From NCBI GenBank assembly GCA_030524035.1, contig JAUNHG010000002.1, positions 413,850-477,849 of the forward strand: DNA of 64,000 bases, written 5' to 3'. A model generated the notes under the pieces. The model had not been told where the DNA came from, ran no database searches, and saw nothing but the letters and a program-made list of their open reading frames with translations. Position 1 is the stretch's first letter, and each line of letters opens with the position of its first letter. A program made the translations under genes and the position numbers. Positions 1-8,644 of the stretch are shown in pieces. The DNA comes from Kocuria sp. GTDB taxonomy: Bacteria > Actinomycetota > Actinomycetes > Actinomycetales > Micrococcaceae.

Positions 1-1193
1 GGCTCTCTTTGGCCTGGTTGCTGTTGAGCGCACCGGATGTGTTGTTGCTAGATGAGCCAACAAATCATCTTGATGATACGGCGACTGCCTACCTCGTCAG
101 TGTGCTCACCTCCTGGAGGGGGCCGCTAATCATCGCCAGCCACGACCGCGCTTTCCTTGACGAGACCGTCGTCTCGCTGCTCGATCTGGACCCCTCTCCG
201 CTCCCGCATTCTGTTGTGGGCCACCTCGTTCAAGACGGCACTGGAACTGGAATTGGAATTACCCGCTTCACTGGCAGTTACAGCGACTATGTCACTGCTA
301 GGGCCGAGGCTCGACAGCGTTGGGAACAGCAGTACCGGAATGAGCAGGCAGAACTCTCTCGTCTCCGTGCTGCTGTAAAGGACAGGCAGACGGTGGGTCA
401 CACAGACTGGAAACCACGGTCTGAGGTGCGCATGGCGCAGAAATTCTATGCAGATCGCAACGCACAGGTTGTTTCACGTCGGGTTAACGATGCGCGGATG
501 CGTCTCGTGGAACTCGAAGAACGTCAAATACGGAAGCCTCCACATCAACTCAAGTTTGGAGGACTCACTGTTGCTGGAGGGCCCCGCATAACCGACGCAC
601 ACGAACCACTGCTCACTGCTGCCAACGTGGCGGTTGCTGGCCGCCTCAGACCCACCTCCGTGAGTATCAGCCGTGGAGAGAAATGGCTTATTACGGGACC
701 AAATGGATCGGGCAAATCAACATTGCTTAGCGTGCTTTCTGGTGCACTGGAACCGAGCAGTGGGCATGTTGCACGCTCACCAAATGATCGGGTAGGGCTA
801 CTCGCCCAACAGAACAACCTGGCTGATCCCATGGATCACGATTTGGGGCGCACAGCGATCGAGGTTTACTCAGAAAATGTCGGTGTCGAGCTTGCCCAGC
901 GCGTGCCATTGAGCAGGTTCGGGTTAATCGCAGAGCGCGACCAAAATCGGTCGGTAGGGGATTTGAGCACCGGCCAGCAACGCCGCCTCGCGCTCGCCGT
1001 TCTCCTTGCAGAACCTCCTGAGATTCTGCTTCTTGACGAGCCAACAAACCACTTTTCTCTAAACCTGGTCACCGCCCTAGAAGACGCTATCGAGATGTAC
1101 CCGGGCACCGTGGTAATCGCCTCACACGATCGCTGGCTGCGCAGCCGCTGGTCTGGTCACCGGCTGATACTTCCCTACACAGATGAGGGCTAA
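1..1193 (+). CDS. ABC-F family ATPase, 5' end outside window
   Basis: Soluble twin-ATPase of the ABC-F class, whose members act on ribosomes as translation factors or antibiotic-protection proteins; no membrane segment is visible. The window opens inside the first ATPase domain, just before its Walker B motif (LLLDEPTNHLD, about residue 13 of the visible part). A charged linker follows (about 100-180). The second ATPase has Walker A GPNGSGKST (about 230), signature LSTGQQRR (about 320) and Walker B LLLDEPTNHFS (about 345). The reading frame is open to base 1, so the TTG at 9 is an internal Leu codon, not a start. About 394 residues are visible. Housekeeping versus resistance type cannot be decided from this part. 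Confidence 0.85.
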   Translation, partial: LSLAWLLLSAPDVLLLDEPTNHLDDTATAYLVSVLTSWRGPLIIASHDRAFLDETVVSLLDLDPSPLPHSVVGHLVQDGTGTGIGITRFTGSYSDYVTARAEARQRWEQQYRNEQAELSRLRAAVKDRQTVGHTDWKPRSEVRMAQKFYADRNAQVVSRRVNDARMRLVELEERQIRKPPHQLKFGGLTVAGGPRITDAHEPLLTAANVAVAGRLRPTSVSISRGEKWLITGPNGSGKSTLLSVLSGALEPSSGHVARSPNDRVGLLAQQNNLADPMDHDLGRTAIEVYSENVGVELAQRVPLSRFGLIAERDQNRSVGDLSTGQQRRLALAVLLAEPPEILLLDEPTNHFSLNLVTALEDAIEMYPGTVVIASHDRWLRSRWSGHRLILPYTDEG

Positions 1194-1356
1194 AAGCCTT
1201 TCATCGCTGATTGCCGATCGTGTGTGGGGTAATGAGAGCACTGGGAATCAGCGAAGCCAGACTGACTCCTGGAGGCTGATTCGAGTGAGGCGAGCACGTG
1301 TGGTTTGAACCTGACGGCGGGGGTGTGTCGCGGTGGAACCCTCGGTGTGGCCCGTA

Positions 1357-1411
1357 CCTGCTGGGGGATCCTGTTCGTCGCACACGAAGGCGGACAGGAT
1401 CCCCCAGCAGG
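1357..1411. repeat. 18-bp perfect inverted repeat (strong hairpin)
   Basis: Arms 1357-1374 and 1394-1411 are perfectly complementary over 18 bp and share a GGGGGATCC core; the loop holds a further 4-bp pair (1375-1378 with 1384-1387). The hairpin sits 12 bp before the likely ATG of the truncated methyltransferase. It could be a terminator after the ABC-F gene or a structural site of the former mobile element. No T-tract follows on either strand. Confidence 0.6.
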
Positions 1412-1423
1412 GAACTACCAGCC

Positions 1424-2197
1424 ATGCCAGACCCCACACCGCCGCCCGCGCCGAGGCTCGCCGAACTACCTGCCTCTGTCATAGCCGAAGAGCAGACCAC
1501 CGTATATCTCGGTGACGCCGTCGAACTCCTCCCGCTCCTGCCTGAGGCGAGCATCGACGCTCTGGTGACCGACCCGCCCTATGGGTTGAGCTTCAACGGT
1601 CACTCCTGGGACGACGCATCCGGATTCCGCGAATCCCTCCCACACATGGACACTTCTGCAATGACTGCACCGGAAGTGTTCGAAGCGTGGTGCAAGGCTT
1701 GGGCTGCAGGAGCATTGCACGCACTGAAGCCGGGCGCGTATGTTGCAGCGTTCGGTGGTGCACGCACGTGGCATCGCATGGTGCGCGGAATCGAGAATGC
1801 AGGGTTCGAGATCCGTGACCAGATTGCGTGGCTGCACACCACCGGGATGCCGAAGAGCATGGACCTTGCGCACGCGATCGATAAGCACCATGGTGTACAC
1901 CGCACCGATCGGATCGTGCAGACCAACGACCATGACGGGGTGCTCGGTGTAACCCGCACCGTCGTATCCAAAGGCACCCCGGTCACCGACGACGCCCAGC
2001 GAGACCTTTGGGGCTTTCGAGCGTGCATCGAATGCTGCAAAACCCCTACTACAAGGGAGATGTCGTCTACCGGGGTGTCTGTTACGACGGGGCACACGAA
2101 CGGCTCGTCGAACCAGAAGTTTGGTACCAAGTGCAGTCCGTTCTTCGCTCCCACGCCCAGTCCGGGGTCCGCACGCAAAAGCATGATCACTACCTGA
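1424..2197 (+). pseudogene. truncated site-specific DNA methyltransferase (N-terminal part)
   Basis: The first ~190 residues from ATG 1424 resemble an amino-methyltransferase of the DPPY class (N6-adenine or N4-cytosine). They include YLGDAVELL, catalytic VTDPPYGLSF (about residues 46-55), and a KPGAYVAAFGG strand. After TDDAQR (about base 2000) the family continuation is lost and the frame runs through unrelated DNA to a stop at 2197. The C-terminal SAM-binding FxGxG motif expected for this motif order is absent, so the enzyme should be inactive. The frame is also open upstream to 1298, but ATG 1424 better fits the family. The breakpoint abuts a serine recombinase fragment read in another frame. 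Phage or mobile-element origin is inferred. Confidence 0.7.
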
Positions 2198-2855
2198 AAG
2201 GCACCTTGTTCTGTGGAAGGTGTCTTCAGCGGATGACGATCCGCCACGCCAAGAATCGCCACGGCAACATTTGCCCGTACTTCATCTGTCTGAGCCGCAA
2301 CAACAAGCGCACGAACTGTGACATGCCGTATGCGCCAATGGACCGGGTTGAGAAGCTCATCGCCGACTACTACCAACGCATCACCCTCACCCCAGCGATG
2401 ACCGACGCATTGCGGGGCATGCTGATGCACGAGTTCGACCAACTGACCGCGGGCACGAACCAGTCCATCCGAGACCTCACCGATCGGCGCAAGCAGATCC
2501 TTGCCGAGCAGGACAAGCTCCTGGAAGCGCACCTGGCCGACGCGCTCACGCTGGAACAGTTGAAGAAGTTCCAGACCAGGCTGCGCGCAGAACTTGACGG
2601 GATCGAGGCTCAGATCGCCGAGTACCACAACGACTACCAAGGAGCCCTTGACCTCGCACGAGATTTCGCCGCCGTGTACGAGCGCTGCGACGACCAGAAC
2701 AAACGCCTCGCCAACCAGACCTTCTTCACCCGCATCTACCTGAACGAGGACGACACACTCAGCGCGGACACAGCGGCACCGTTCGAGACCATCCTCGACG
2801 AGACCACCAAGCAGCAGGCCATCACCTGGGCCGACCAGCTCGCCGCCGATAAGAA

Positions 2856-2910
2856 GAGCGATGTTGTAACCCAAGACCTGTTTCTTCAGGCCCGGGTTAC
2901 AACATCGCTC
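2856..2910 (-). terminator. 17-bp perfect hairpin downstream of tRNA-Leu
   Basis: Arms 2856-2872 and 2894-2910 are perfectly complementary over 17 bp; the loop has an inner CCTG/CAGG pair (2877-2880, 2887-2890). On the minus strand it follows the tRNA 3' end by 6 nt and is followed by TTCTTATC, so it most simply terminates the tRNA transcript. It also marks the edge of the recombinase relic. Confidence 0.6.
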
Positions 2911-2916
2911 ATTGGG

Positions 2917-2996
2917 TGCCCAAGGTGGGACTTGAACCCACACTCCGAAGAACCGCATTTTGAGTGCGGCGCGTCTGCCAATTCCGCCACTTGGGC
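2917..2996 (-). tRNA. tRNA-Leu (anticodon CAA)
   Basis: Read on the minus strand, this folds as a class II tRNA. The acceptor stem is GCCCAAG with CTTGGGC and discriminator A. The D-loop contains AATTGGCAGA. The anticodon stem CCGCA/TGCGG encloses loop CTCAAAA, giving anticodon CAA. A variable arm and a T-arm with TTCAAGT follow. The 3' CCA is not encoded. It decodes UUG. A recombinase relic lies directly next to its 3' side, a common position for integrated elements. Confidence 0.93.
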
Positions 2997-3115
2997 CAGG
3001 CACGCGAAAAAGTGTACCGCACATCCAGTTGTACGCTGGACAGCGAGCATGATCGATGCCATTTCTGAGAGAGTTATGGCTTGGACAAGGTCTGTTGAGC
3101 GTCTTGTAAGGAGTT

Positions 3116-3832
3116 ATGGCAGTGAATCAGAGCGGCAGTCGTCCATCGCAGCAGGATCTTCACGCACCATCTGATCGCACCTTGCATGCTGCTGATGCCA
3201 GTGACGTGGATGTTGCGCACGCTGTGTCCATGAAGGGTGTCGGTCCCTCAGAGTCCCTGGACTCCCGACGGCGTGTGCTGGTCGCGGAAGATGAATCCTT
3301 AATCCGCATGGATGTCGTCGAGATGCTCGAAGGCGAAGGCTACGAAGTTGTGGGGGAGGCTGAAAACGGTCAGCGCGCTATAGACCTGGCCAAGGAACTG
3401 GAACCAGACCTGGTTCTCATGGACGTGAAAATGCCCGTGTTGGACGGGATTACTGCGGCTGAACAGATTGCCTCTGAACGAATTGCCCCCGTGGTTCTGC
3501 TGACCGCTTTTAGTCAGAAAGAACTCATCGAACGGGCACGGGAAGCCGGTGCTATGGCTTACGTGGTCAAGCCCTACACCGCAGCAGACTTAGTGCCTGC
3601 CATCGAAATTGCGTTGTCGCGGTTTGAAGAGATCATCACCTTAGAAGAGGAGGTCTCTGAGATGAAAGACCAGTTTGAAACCCGCAAAGTCGTGGAGCGA
3701 GCCAAGTCTTTGTTGATTACCAAGATGGGTTTGAGTGAGCCGGAAGCTTTCCGGTGGATCCAAAAAACTTCTATGGATCGGCGATTATCTATGCGCGAAG
3801 TGGCAGATGCCATCTTGAATCAGGTTTCGTGA
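3116..3832 (+). CDS. pdtaR: ANTAR-domain response regulator, PdtaR type
   Basis: Predicted two-component response regulator that acts on RNA as an antiterminator. A receiver domain (about residues 55-175) has the acidic pair ED in LVAEDESLIRMD, the phospho-acceptor Asp in LVLMDVKMP, the Thr in LLTAF and the Lys in VVKPY. The C-terminal ANTAR domain (about 180-237) has a coiled coil and the ERAKSLLITKMGLSEPEAFRWIQ segment. Architecture matches mycobacterial PdtaR (Rv1626), partner of the PdtaS histidine kinase, which is not in this window. ATG 3116 has an AAGGAG site 4-9 bases ahead. The first ~50 residues are a low-complexity extension. It is followed by polA, as in other actinomycetes. Confidence 0.9.
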   Translation: MAVNQSGSRPSQQDLHAPSDRTLHAADASDVDVAHAVSMKGVGPSESLDSRRRVLVAEDESLIRMDVVEMLEGEGYEVVGEAENGQRAIDLAKELEPDLVLMDVKMPVLDGITAAEQIASERIAPVVLLTAFSQKELIERAREAGAMAYVVKPYTAADLVPAIEIALSRFEEIITLEEEVSEMKDQFETRKVVERAKSLLITKMGLSEPEAFRWIQKTSMDRRLSMREVADAILNQVS

Positions 3833-3867
3833 TGCCGGACAGCTCGTCCTCTGTCTGAGCCCACCCA

Positions 3868-3882
3868 TAGGATGGGCGTGTG
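3868..3882 (+). promoter_or_regulatory. leaderless promoter of polA (-10 TAGGAT)
   Basis: TAGGAT at 3868-3873 lies six bases before the GTG start at 3880, with no ribosome binding site between them. Transcription is expected to begin at or next to the start codon. Confidence 0.6.
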
Positions 3883-6786
3883 AACGATCAGAGTCATCCT
3901 CAGCCTTCCAGCGTCACCATCGGCACGAAGACCGACACCCCCCAGGAGGTGGCGCTTCCTACCCCAGTGGCCCGGCCAGAGCGCAAGTTACTGCTGATCG
4001 ACGGCCATTCCCTCGCTTTTCGTGCATTTTTTGCGCTCTCTCGGGCAGCTGAGTACGGCCATGGTCCGGCTTTTGTCACAGAATCCGGTGAGCATACGGA
4101 AGCCGTGTACGGCTTCTTAAACACCATGGCCAAAATGCTGCGGGAACAGAAGCCCACCCATCTGGTTGTTTCTTTTGATCTTGAAGGGCCCTCACTACGT
4201 TCAGAAGAGTACAGCGAATATAAGGGCGGACGAGACGAAACCCCGGAGGCCTTCCACGGCCAGGTACCTCGGATTCAGGCGATTCTCGAGGCATTGGGCG
4301 TTCCCGTCGTCACGCAGGAAGGGTATGAAGCCGATGACGTCTTGGCCACGTTGGCTCGCCGTGGAGCAGAAGAAGACTTTGAAGTTTTAGTTTTTTCCGG
4401 CGACCGGGATGCCTTTCAGATGATCAACGATCATGTAACTGTGATCTACCCGGGGCGCACGCCGTCCGACCTGAAAGTGATGGACGCTGCAGCGGTAGCA
4501 GAAAAGTACAAGGTTCCGCCGCAGTACTACCCAGATTTAGCGGCTTTAACCGGCGAACAAGCGGATAACTTGCCCGGTGTTCCAGGGGTGGGACCGGGCT
4601 TCGCCGCCAAATGGATCGAAGCCTATGGAGACCTTGAGTCCGTGATCTCGCACGCGGAAAAAATCACCGGCAAAAAAGGGGAAGCTCTGCGGGAGAACCT
4701 GGATCTGGTCCGGCGTAACCGAAAACTCAACCGGCTGGAAACAGGTTTAGACCTTGGGGTGAACCTGGAACACACCGCGTTGCCGACCCCCAATCTGGAG
4801 GCCGTCAACGCATTATTCGACGATCTGGACTTTGGTGCAGGGCTGCGTGGACGAATTCTTGACGTCTTTGCCGCCGACGAGCCCGGACCTGCCACAGCTG
4901 ATCCTCACGTGGAAACGGTTGATGCTGTGGAGTCCGCTGAAACCTTGGCGGACTGGCTCAACACCGTTGCGGACCACCACGTCGCGCTGCGACCGCTACG
5001 TCACGCAGATGACACCCCACAACCGGGAGGTCGCGAGGTCACTGAACTCTTGTTAGCTTGCGCAGCAACCGAGGATCAGCCGGCTACGGCCATCCGCGTA
5101 GACCTTCTCAACGCGAACAGCGACGTTGAAAGTGTTCTGGCTGATTGGTTGAACGATCCACACCGTCCCAAAGTTGTTGAAGGATTTAAGGATCTGTGGA
5201 AGTCCTTACGCTTGCGCGGGCTGGAGCTCGATGGCGTTGTGGACGATATCGCTTTATCTGCATACCTTCTTGAACCAGCGCGACGTCATTACGATCTTGA
5301 AACACTGCTCGTGGATTACCTGGACCTGGAAGTCCCTGCTCGACAAGAGAATCACGACGACACTCAGGAACCTCAGCTCGAGCTCCATGTTTCCCCTGAT
5401 GCATCCGGAACGCAGCGGGCGCGTACATCACTAGCTCAAGCCTTGCGGGAGGCTGAGTTAGCCATCGCGGCCCTCCAGCTTTCCGCCACGCTGCGTGCGA
5501 AGTTGGAGGCAGACGGACAAACAGCACTGCTGACGGGCATGGATCTTCCATTAGCCAGGATTTTGGGACAGATGGAACTCACCGGTGTTGCAGTGGACCG
5601 AGATAAAGTGGAAACACTGCTCCGAGATTTGGAAGCCCCCATCCGACAAGCCTGGGATACGGCTCAGGCACTCGTACCACGCGAGGCCGACGCTGCGGAG
5701 GTCAACTTAGGTTCCACCAAGCAGTTACAAACAGTGCTGTTTGACACATTGGGGTTACCGCCCACCAAAAAAATTAAAACCGGTTACACCACTTCAGCTG
5801 CCGCTCTGGAAGAACTGCTCACCAGAGTAGACGCAGATTCACCAGGGGCGCAGTTCCTGCTGGCGTTGCGTCGCTGGCGGGATACCACCAAGCTCAAACA
5901 GATTGTTCAGGGGTTGCGTTCTGCGATTCAGGATGATGATCGCATCCATACCGACTATCAGCAGACGGTAGCGGCGACGGGTAGATTGTCTTCCACAGAC
6001 CCCAATTTGCAGAACATTCCGGTCCGTTCAGAAGAAGGACGTCAGATTCGTGCCGCTTTTGTGGTTGGGAAGGATGCAGGGACTCCATTCGAGGCTTTAG
6101 TCACAGCAGACTATTCACAGATCGAAATGCGCGTGATGGCGCACCTTTCGAAAGATCAGGGTCTGATTGAAGCCTTCCAGGCTGGGGAAGATTTGCACAG
6201 ATACGTGGGAGCTAAGGTGTTTGGGGTTGCCCCAGAAGACGTCACCACTGCAATGCGTTCCAAGGTCAAAGCGATGAGTTACGGCTTGGTGTACGGCTTA
6301 AGCTCATACGGACTCTCCCAACAGCTCAACATCTCGGTTGATGAGGCACGGACTATGATGTCCGATTACTTCAAGCGGTTTGGGGGAGTGCGGGACTTCC
6401 TCCGCGGTGTGGTCGATGTAGCGAGAGAAAATGGGTACACGGAAACTATTGATGGTCGTCGCCGTTACCTGCCGGACCTCACCAGTGATAATCGTCAGCT
6501 GCGTCAAGCGGCAGAGCGCATGGCGCTGAACGCTCCGATCCAGGGGTCAGCTGCGGACATTCTCAAGAAGGCCATGATTCTGGTGGACCGGGAAATTCAG
6601 CGACAAGATTTACGGTCCCGGATGTTGATGCAGGTACACGATGAACTAGTGGTGGAGGCCGCTGCCGGCGAAGTGGACATCGTCAGTCAAATTCTGACGA
6701 CTCAGATGGGATCAGCTATCGAACTATCGGTACCTTTGGAAGTCAATGTGGGAGTGGGCGCCGACTGGAACGCTGCGGCTCACTGA
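3880..6786 (+). CDS. polA: DNA polymerase I
   Basis: Replicative gap filling, Okazaki fragment maturation and repair synthesis. At 968 residues it has the normal three-part layout. The 5'-3' nuclease domain (about 32-320) contains LLIDGHSLAFRAFFAL, EADDVLATLA and the helix-hairpin-helix LPGVPGVGPGFAAKWI. The central region (about 350-560) is a degenerate 3'-5' exonuclease fold without the usual acidic DEDD residues. The polymerase domain has motif A DYSQIEMR (D744), motif B with R793, K797 and YG, and motif C VHDELVVE (D921). Loss of proofreading residues is typical of actinobacterial PolA. The GTG start is set by a leaderless promoter. It would fill the patches opened by the UvrABC proteins encoded nearby. 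Confidence 0.97.
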   Translation: MNDQSHPQPSSVTIGTKTDTPQEVALPTPVARPERKLLLIDGHSLAFRAFFALSRAAEYGHGPAFVTESGEHTEAVYGFLNTMAKMLREQKPTHLVVSFDLEGPSLRSEEYSEYKGGRDETPEAFHGQVPRIQAILEALGVPVVTQEGYEADDVLATLARRGAEEDFEVLVFSGDRDAFQMINDHVTVIYPGRTPSDLKVMDAAAVAEKYKVPPQYYPDLAALTGEQADNLPGVPGVGPGFAAKWIEAYGDLESVISHAEKITGKKGEALRENLDLVRRNRKLNRLETGLDLGVNLEHTALPTPNLEAVNALFDDLDFGAGLRGRILDVFAADEPGPATADPHVETVDAVESAETLADWLNTVADHHVALRPLRHADDTPQPGGREVTELLLACAATEDQPATAIRVDLLNANSDVESVLADWLNDPHRPKVVEGFKDLWKSLRLRGLELDGVVDDIALSAYLLEPARRHYDLETLLVDYLDLEVPARQENHDDTQEPQLELHVSPDASGTQRARTSLAQALREAELAIAALQLSATLRAKLEADGQTALLTGMDLPLARILGQMELTGVAVDRDKVETLLRDLEAPIRQAWDTAQALVPREADAAEVNLGSTKQLQTVLFDTLGLPPTKKIKTGYTTSAAALEELLTRVDADSPGAQFLLALRRWRDTTKLKQIVQGLRSAIQDDDRIHTDYQQTVAATGRLSSTDPNLQNIPVRSEEGRQIRAAFVVGKDAGTPFEALVTADYSQIEMRVMAHLSKDQGLIEAFQAGEDLHRYVGAKVFGVAPEDVTTAMRSKVKAMSYGLVYGLSSYGLSQQLNISVDEARTMMSDYFKRFGGVRDFLRGVVDVARENGYTETIDGRRRYLPDLTSDNRQLRQAAERMALNAPIQGSAADILKKAMILVDREIQRQDLRSRMLMQVHDELVVEAAAGEVDIVSQILTTQMGSAIELSVPLEVNVGVGADWNAAAH

Positions 6787-6871
6787 GCACCGTGAGTGGC
6801 ACGCCGGTTATTGGGAAGGCCTGTGTGAGTGAGCACAAGCGAGTACTGCCTTGACACACTCACTTGTGGTA

Positions 6872-6901
6872 TTGATTCCACCTGCAAAACGCGCCTAGAA
6901 T
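6872..6901 (+). promoter_or_regulatory. rpsA promoter candidate
   Basis: TTGATT at 6872-6877 and TAGAAT at 6896-6901 are 18 bases apart and point to rpsA, giving a 5' leader of about 110 bases before ATG 7017. A second TTGACA at 6851 has no well-spaced -10 element. Confidence 0.45.
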
Positions 6902-7016
6902 GCCGAGGTGTGCATTCCGCATACGCTGTCCATCAGATGTCGAAACATCCGTTCTGCTGCTGAGCACTTCGCGGTTGTTTCACTGACCATTTCCAATTCA
7001 TCGGAGTCCCTACTAC

Positions 7017-8474
7017 ATGACCACCACCACCCCGCAGGTTGCCATTAACGACATCGGCTCGGAAGAAGATTTCCTGGCAGCCGTTGATGCGACCATCAAG
7101 TACTTCAACGATGGCGACCTGGTGGAAGGCACTGTTGTCAAGGTTGACCGTGACGAGGTTCTCCTCGATATCGGTTACAAGACCGAAGGTGTCATCCCGT
7201 CCCGCGAGCTATCCATCAAGCACGACATCGACCCAGATGAGGTCGTTGCCGTGGGTGACGAAGTCGAAGCCTTGGTCCTCACCAAAGAGGATAAAGAAGG
7301 CCGTCTAATCCTTTCCAAGAAGCGCGCCCAATACGAGCGCGCTTGGGGCGACATCGAAAAGGTCAAGGAAGAAGACGGCGTTGTTACCGGCACCGTGATC
7401 GAAGTAGTCAAGGGTGGCTTGATCATCGACATCGGTTTGCGTGGCTTCCTTCCGGCATCGCTGGTGGAAATGCGTCGTGTCCGTGATCTGGGCCCGTACA
7501 TCGGCCAGAAGCTTGAAGCCAAAATTATTGAGCTGGATAAAAACCGCAACAATGTGGTGCTGTCACGGCGTGCTTGGCTTGAGCAGACTCAGTCTGAAGT
7601 CCGCTCTGATTTCCTCAACAAACTGGAAAAGGGCCAGGTGCGCTCTGGCCACGTTTCCTCAATCGTCAACTTTGGTGCGTTTGTGGATTTGGGTGGTGTG
7701 GACGGCCTGGTCCATGTTTCCGAACTTTCCTGGAAGCACATCGACCACCCGGGCGAAGTTGTCGAAGTTGGTCAGGAAGTTACCGTGGAAGTTCTGGACG
7801 TGGACATGGACCGCGAACGGGTGTCTCTGTCTTTGAAAGCCACACAGGAAGATCCCTGGCAGTTGTTCGCTCGTACCCATGCTTTGGGGCAGGTCGTCCC
7901 GGGCAAGGTCACCAAGTTGGTGCCGTTCGGCGCGTTTGTGCGGGTTGAAGACGGCATCGAAGGCTTGGTGCACATTTCCGAACTTGCTCAGCGCCATGTA
8001 GATCTGGCCGATCAGGTGGTGGGTGTCAACGAAGATCTCTTCGTCAAAGTCATTGATATTGACTTGGACCGCCGCCGAATTTCGTTGTCCCTTAAGCAGG
8101 CCAACGAAGGCGTGGATCCGGAATCAACCGAGTTCGATCCCGCCCAGTACGGTATGGCTGCCGAGTACGACGAAGAAGGCAACTACAAGTACCCCGAAGG
8201 TTTTGATCCCGAAACCAATGAATGGATCGAAGGCTTTGAGCAGCAGCGTGCAGCCTGGGAGCAGCAGTACGCAGATGCCCAGACCCGTTGGGAAGCGCAC
8301 AAGGAGCAGGTGCGTCGCCACTTGACTGAGGATGCCGAAGCCGCTGTGGAGGGTGCAGGTGTGGCACCTGCCGCTCCGACTTCTTATTCTTCTGAAGCCC
8401 CGGCAGAAGACGAAGGCACTCTGGCGTCCGACGAAGCCTTGGCTGCGTTACGCGAGAAGCTGACCGGCAACTGA
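7017..8474 (+). CDS. rpsA: 30S ribosomal protein S1
   Basis: RNA-binding ribosomal protein that helps mRNA engage the 30S subunit. It has 485 residues with four tandem S1 (OB-fold) domains at about 33-105, 120-190, 205-275 and 290-365. The repeats carry hallmarks such as GTVVKVDRDEVLLDIGYKTEG and NFGAFVDLGGVDGLVHVSEL. The C-terminal ~110 residues are acidic and rich in Ala and Glu, with no further S1 copy. Four-domain S1 is the usual actinobacterial form. It sits between polA and coaE, a conserved order in actinomycetes, and is followed by a strong hairpin. Confidence 0.97.
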   Translation: MTTTTPQVAINDIGSEEDFLAAVDATIKYFNDGDLVEGTVVKVDRDEVLLDIGYKTEGVIPSRELSIKHDIDPDEVVAVGDEVEALVLTKEDKEGRLILSKKRAQYERAWGDIEKVKEEDGVVTGTVIEVVKGGLIIDIGLRGFLPASLVEMRRVRDLGPYIGQKLEAKIIELDKNRNNVVLSRRAWLEQTQSEVRSDFLNKLEKGQVRSGHVSSIVNFGAFVDLGGVDGLVHVSELSWKHIDHPGEVVEVGQEVTVEVLDVDMDRERVSLSLKATQEDPWQLFARTHALGQVVPGKVTKLVPFGAFVRVEDGIEGLVHISELAQRHVDLADQVVGVNEDLFVKVIDIDLDRRRISLSLKQANEGVDPESTEFDPAQYGMAAEYDEEGNYKYPEGFDPETNEWIEGFEQQRAAWEQQYADAQTRWEAHKEQVRRHLTEDAEAAVEGAGVAPAAPTSYSSEAPAEDEGTLASDEALAALREKLTGN

Positions 8475-8491
8475 TCGGATAATTTTCCGTC

Positions 8492-8532
8492 ACGTCATGG
8501 CCCCGCACTGTATGTGTGCGGGGCCATGACGT
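8492..8532 (+). terminator. rpsA terminator hairpin
   Basis: 17-bp perfect arms (8492-8508, 8516-8532) with a 7-base loop and a GC-rich stem, 18 bases after the rpsA stop. There is no long T-tract, as often seen in actinomycetes. Confidence 0.75.
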
Positions 8533-8629
8533 TCCCGGTACGTATGGGTGTGGTATGCCGTGACCTGGATAGGACCCATGAATAGCGCGCCACGATATCG
8601 GACGTACACCTAATACGGTGCTGGGTGGG

Positions 8630-8644
8630 TAGCCTGTGGGCATG
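8630..8644 (+). promoter_or_regulatory. leaderless promoter of coaE (-10 TAGCCT)
   Basis: TAGCCT at 8630-8635 is followed after six bases by ATG 8642. This spacing favours ATG 8642 over the in-frame GTG at 8636. Confidence 0.55.

Larger units (their letters stand above)
2008..3174 (+). pseudogene. large serine recombinase, C-terminal fragment
   Basis: This fragment keeps the end of the Recombinase domain (SVHRMLQNPYYKGDVVYRG), the zinc ribbon (FCGRCLQRM ... NCDMPYAP, about residues 72-110) and the coiled-coil region (about 150-220) of a large serine integrase. The N-terminal resolvase domain with the catalytic serine is missing, replaced upstream by methyltransferase sequence. Family similarity fades near base 2850. 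From there the frame reads through a 17-bp hairpin, then antisense across tRNA-Leu, and stops at 3174 inside the next gene, so the native stop is lost. It begins at a TTG (2008) with no convincing ribosome binding site. Best read as the relic of an integrated element next to a tRNA gene. Confidence 0.75.

Noticed and set aside
1298..1423. Upstream extension of the methyltransferase frame
   Set aside because: It runs through the 18-bp hairpin and shows no family similarity; ATG 1424 fits better.
1600..3024. 474-codon minus-strand frame over the relic and tRNA
   Set aside because: It is antisense to recognisable methyltransferase and recombinase sequence and its own product has no recognisable motif.
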